Shown: positions 63,047-64,000 of the stretch, in pieces | Layout of the letters: each line of letters opens with the position of its first letter | Numbering within the stretch: the first letter of the stretch is position 1 | NCBI GenBank assembly: GCA_023667845.1 | Contig: JAMPIU010000112.1 | Span: 62,001-126,000, forward strand | Source: Dehalobacter sp. | Lineage (GTDB): Bacteria; Bacillota; Desulfitobacteriia; Desulfitobacteriales; Syntrophobotulaceae | Reading direction: 5' to 3' | Length of the DNA: 64,000 nucleotides | Translations under genes and position numbers: made by a program | Notes under the pieces: model-generated | Seen by the model: the letters and a program-made list of their open reading frames with translations, nothing else | Database searches by the model: none | What the model was told of the DNA's origin: nothing

Positions 63047-63559
63047 TTAAATAGTTAGCTCATTCTTCGAGGCTTTTTCGATAGCGAGCTTCTCCTCAGG
63101 GCTAAGTTTAACATTGGCCTGCCCTTTTTCGATCCCTTTGGCATAGATTCTGCACTCTTCAACACTATGAATTCCTGTAAGGACGACGCCGGTCTTTTCC
63201 TGATTCAGTAAAGCAAGGGCGAAGCTCAGGTCGGCACCCATATTTTCGAAAGAATTAAATCGGACCAGTTCCGCGCGGTCAATTCCGTTGCGGACTTTAT
63301 CTTCGGCAAGCTTAAGCCTTTGCCCATGCTCTGCAGCAATACGGCTTAATTCAGCAACTTCTTTTAAGTTGGCGCTCAGCAGTTCTTCCAGCTGTGTTCC
63401 GGATAAGAACGTCTGCAGGCTGATATAGGATTTTTCAAATTTACTCATACGGACACGTAGAGCATTGGTCATAACAATCGCAATCACGGTAACGATCAAG
63501 GCTACAACCGATACTGCCAAGACGACAATCATCTCGGGTTCTAAAACAGAAAACAACAA
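63047..63559 (-). CDS. DUF4446 family protein
   Basis: The 170-residue protein has one N-terminal membrane segment (about residues 10-32, VVLAVSVVALIVTVIAIVM) followed by a coiled-coil-forming part (about 35-95) and a soluble domain with SFENMGADLSFALALLNQEKTGVVLTGIHSVEECRIYAKGIEKGQ, which is typical of DUF4446. It usually lies next to parB in Clostridia. Start TTG 63559 with GGGGGGAT upstream. Function unknown; a relation to chromosome segregation is only positional. Confidence 0.85.
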   Translation of the reverse strand: MLFSVLEPEMIVVLAVSVVALIVTVIAIVMTNALRVRMSKFEKSYISLQTFLSGTQLEELLSANLKEVAELSRIAAEHGQRLKLAEDKVRNGIDRAELVRFNSFENMGADLSFALALLNQEKTGVVLTGIHSVEECRIYAKGIEKGQANVKLSPEEKLAIEKASKNELTI

Positions 63560-63586
63560 TGATCCCCCCTAAAGAATGTAATAATA

Positions 63587-63602
63587 TGTTCCACGTGGAA
63601 CA
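63587..63602. promoter_or_regulatory. parS centromere site
   Basis: TGTTCCACGTGGAACA is a perfect 16-base palindrome that matches the conserved bacterial parS core (TGTTNCACGTGNAACA). It lies 2 bases after the end of the parB gene (minus strand stop at 63605) and before DUF4446, with extended symmetry ATATGTT/AACATAT. It should bind the ParB encoded beside it. Confidence 0.93.
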
Positions 63603-63604
63603 TA

Positions 63605-64000
63605 TTAAACTTCAATCTCCCAACGTTCTAAAAGCCGGTTAAGTTCATCCCGGGAATAATAATTAATTTCAATTTTTCCTTTTTCTTCACTTCCTGATAC
63701 AGCTACCTTGGTCTGAAAACTGTGCCGCAGTTTTTCTTCAATATCATTTAAAGAACTATAGCTCTTGTTTTTCGGTGTCTTCACAGCATTTTTGGCACGT
63801 TGCACTTTTTTTTCGCTATTTTGAGCTATCATTTCCGTTTCCCTTACAGATAATACTTCCTCAACGGCCCGTTTCGCCAGGGAAATCTGCTGCTCTTTAT
63901 TGTCTAAAGAAAGTATCACCTTGGCATGTCCCAAAGAAATTGCTTCTTTATTAATCAGTTCCAGAACTTCAGCAGGCAGCTGGATAATCCGAAGTAAGTT
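63605..64000 (-). CDS. parB: Chromosome-partitioning protein ParB (5' end outside the window)
   Basis: The last 131 residues of ParB/Spo0J are present; the start is beyond the window edge. The visible part begins in the helix-turn-helix region (NLLRIIQLPAEVLELINKEAISLGHAKVILSL) and continues through a linker to the C-terminal dimerisation domain, ending in LNRLLERWEIEV. The N-terminal CTPase domain is not in the window. ParB binds parS, loads as a CTP-dependent clamp and helps separate origins with ParA. The adjacent parS at 63587-63602 fits this. Confidence 0.95.
   Translation of the reverse strand, partial: NLLRIIQLPAEVLELINKEAISLGHAKVILSLDNKEQQISLAKRAVEEVLSVRETEMIAQNSEKKVQRAKNAVKTPKNKSYSSLNDIEEKLRHSFQTKVAVSGSEEKGKIEINYYSRDELNRLLERWEIEV

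Overview
The window is chromosomal DNA from a low-to-mid GC, endospore-lineage Clostridia (Firmicutes). Gene content points to the Desulfitobacterium/Dehalobacter group: a complete anaerobic corrinoid operon under a cobalamin riboswitch, menaquinone synthesis (menA), selenocysteine machinery (selB, tRNA-Sec), spore genes (an alpha/beta SASP, yyaC, a spore-type Lon) and the 2-hydroxyacyl-CoA dehydratase activase family. The genus is an inference; the class-level call is firm. The right end is close to oriC: a 5'-truncated parB, a perfect palindromic parS, then yyaC, ychF, rpsF-ssb-rpsR, rplI, dnaB and purA. Nearly all genes are on the minus strand, reading away from the presumed origin. Most plus-strand genes are single units (response regulator, secreted protein, hflX, AraC regulator, SASP, tusA-like, yyaC).

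Layout. 1-5 kb: class V aminotransferase, asnS, DUF2225 protein, THUMP RNA methyltransferase. 5-9.5 kb: stand-alone receiver protein, a GntR remnant, a secreted protein, a membrane-anchored phosphoesterase, hflX. 9.5-15.3 kb: menA, LysE-type exporter, larC, a divergent SecA paralogue without the C-terminal zinc motif, and a small membrane protein. 15.5-18.7 kb: a soluble chemoreceptor and cheW facing an AraC-type regulator across a repeat-containing intergenic region. 18.9-36.3 kb: an 18-gene operon that carries tetrapyrrole synthesis from glutamyl-tRNA (hemA, L, B, C, cobA-hemD) through siroheme/precorrin-2 oxidation (sirC) and cobalt insertion (cbiX) into ring contraction (cbiL, F, G, H, D, J, E/T, C), led by the cobalt transporter cbiMNQO. 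A TTGATT-17-TATAAT promoter, a B12 riboswitch and an intrinsic terminator lie at its head. 36.3-49.6 kb: rlmH, SASP, a 1,457-residue activase, htrA, walJ, a TPR protein, a SCIFF peptide/maturase locus, a lipoprotein, a gamma-D-glutamyl peptidase and tRNAs Gly, Phe, Glu and Lys. 49.6-64 kb: purA, dnaB, lonC, rplI, DUF2232, MazG-like, rpsR, ssb, rpsF, ychF, DUF951, cvpA, tRNA-Sec, a tusA-like gene, selB, yyaC, a DUF4446 gene, parS and parB.

No rRNA, insertion sequence, prophage or CRISPR array was seen. The features most worth a second look are the 46-codon SCIFF precursor placed between a lipoprotein gene and its radical-SAM maturase, the SecA paralogue, the degenerate parS-like site 48 kb from the intact one, tRNA-Sec lying 22 bases before the cvpA start, and the repeat-rich AT island beside the selenium genes.
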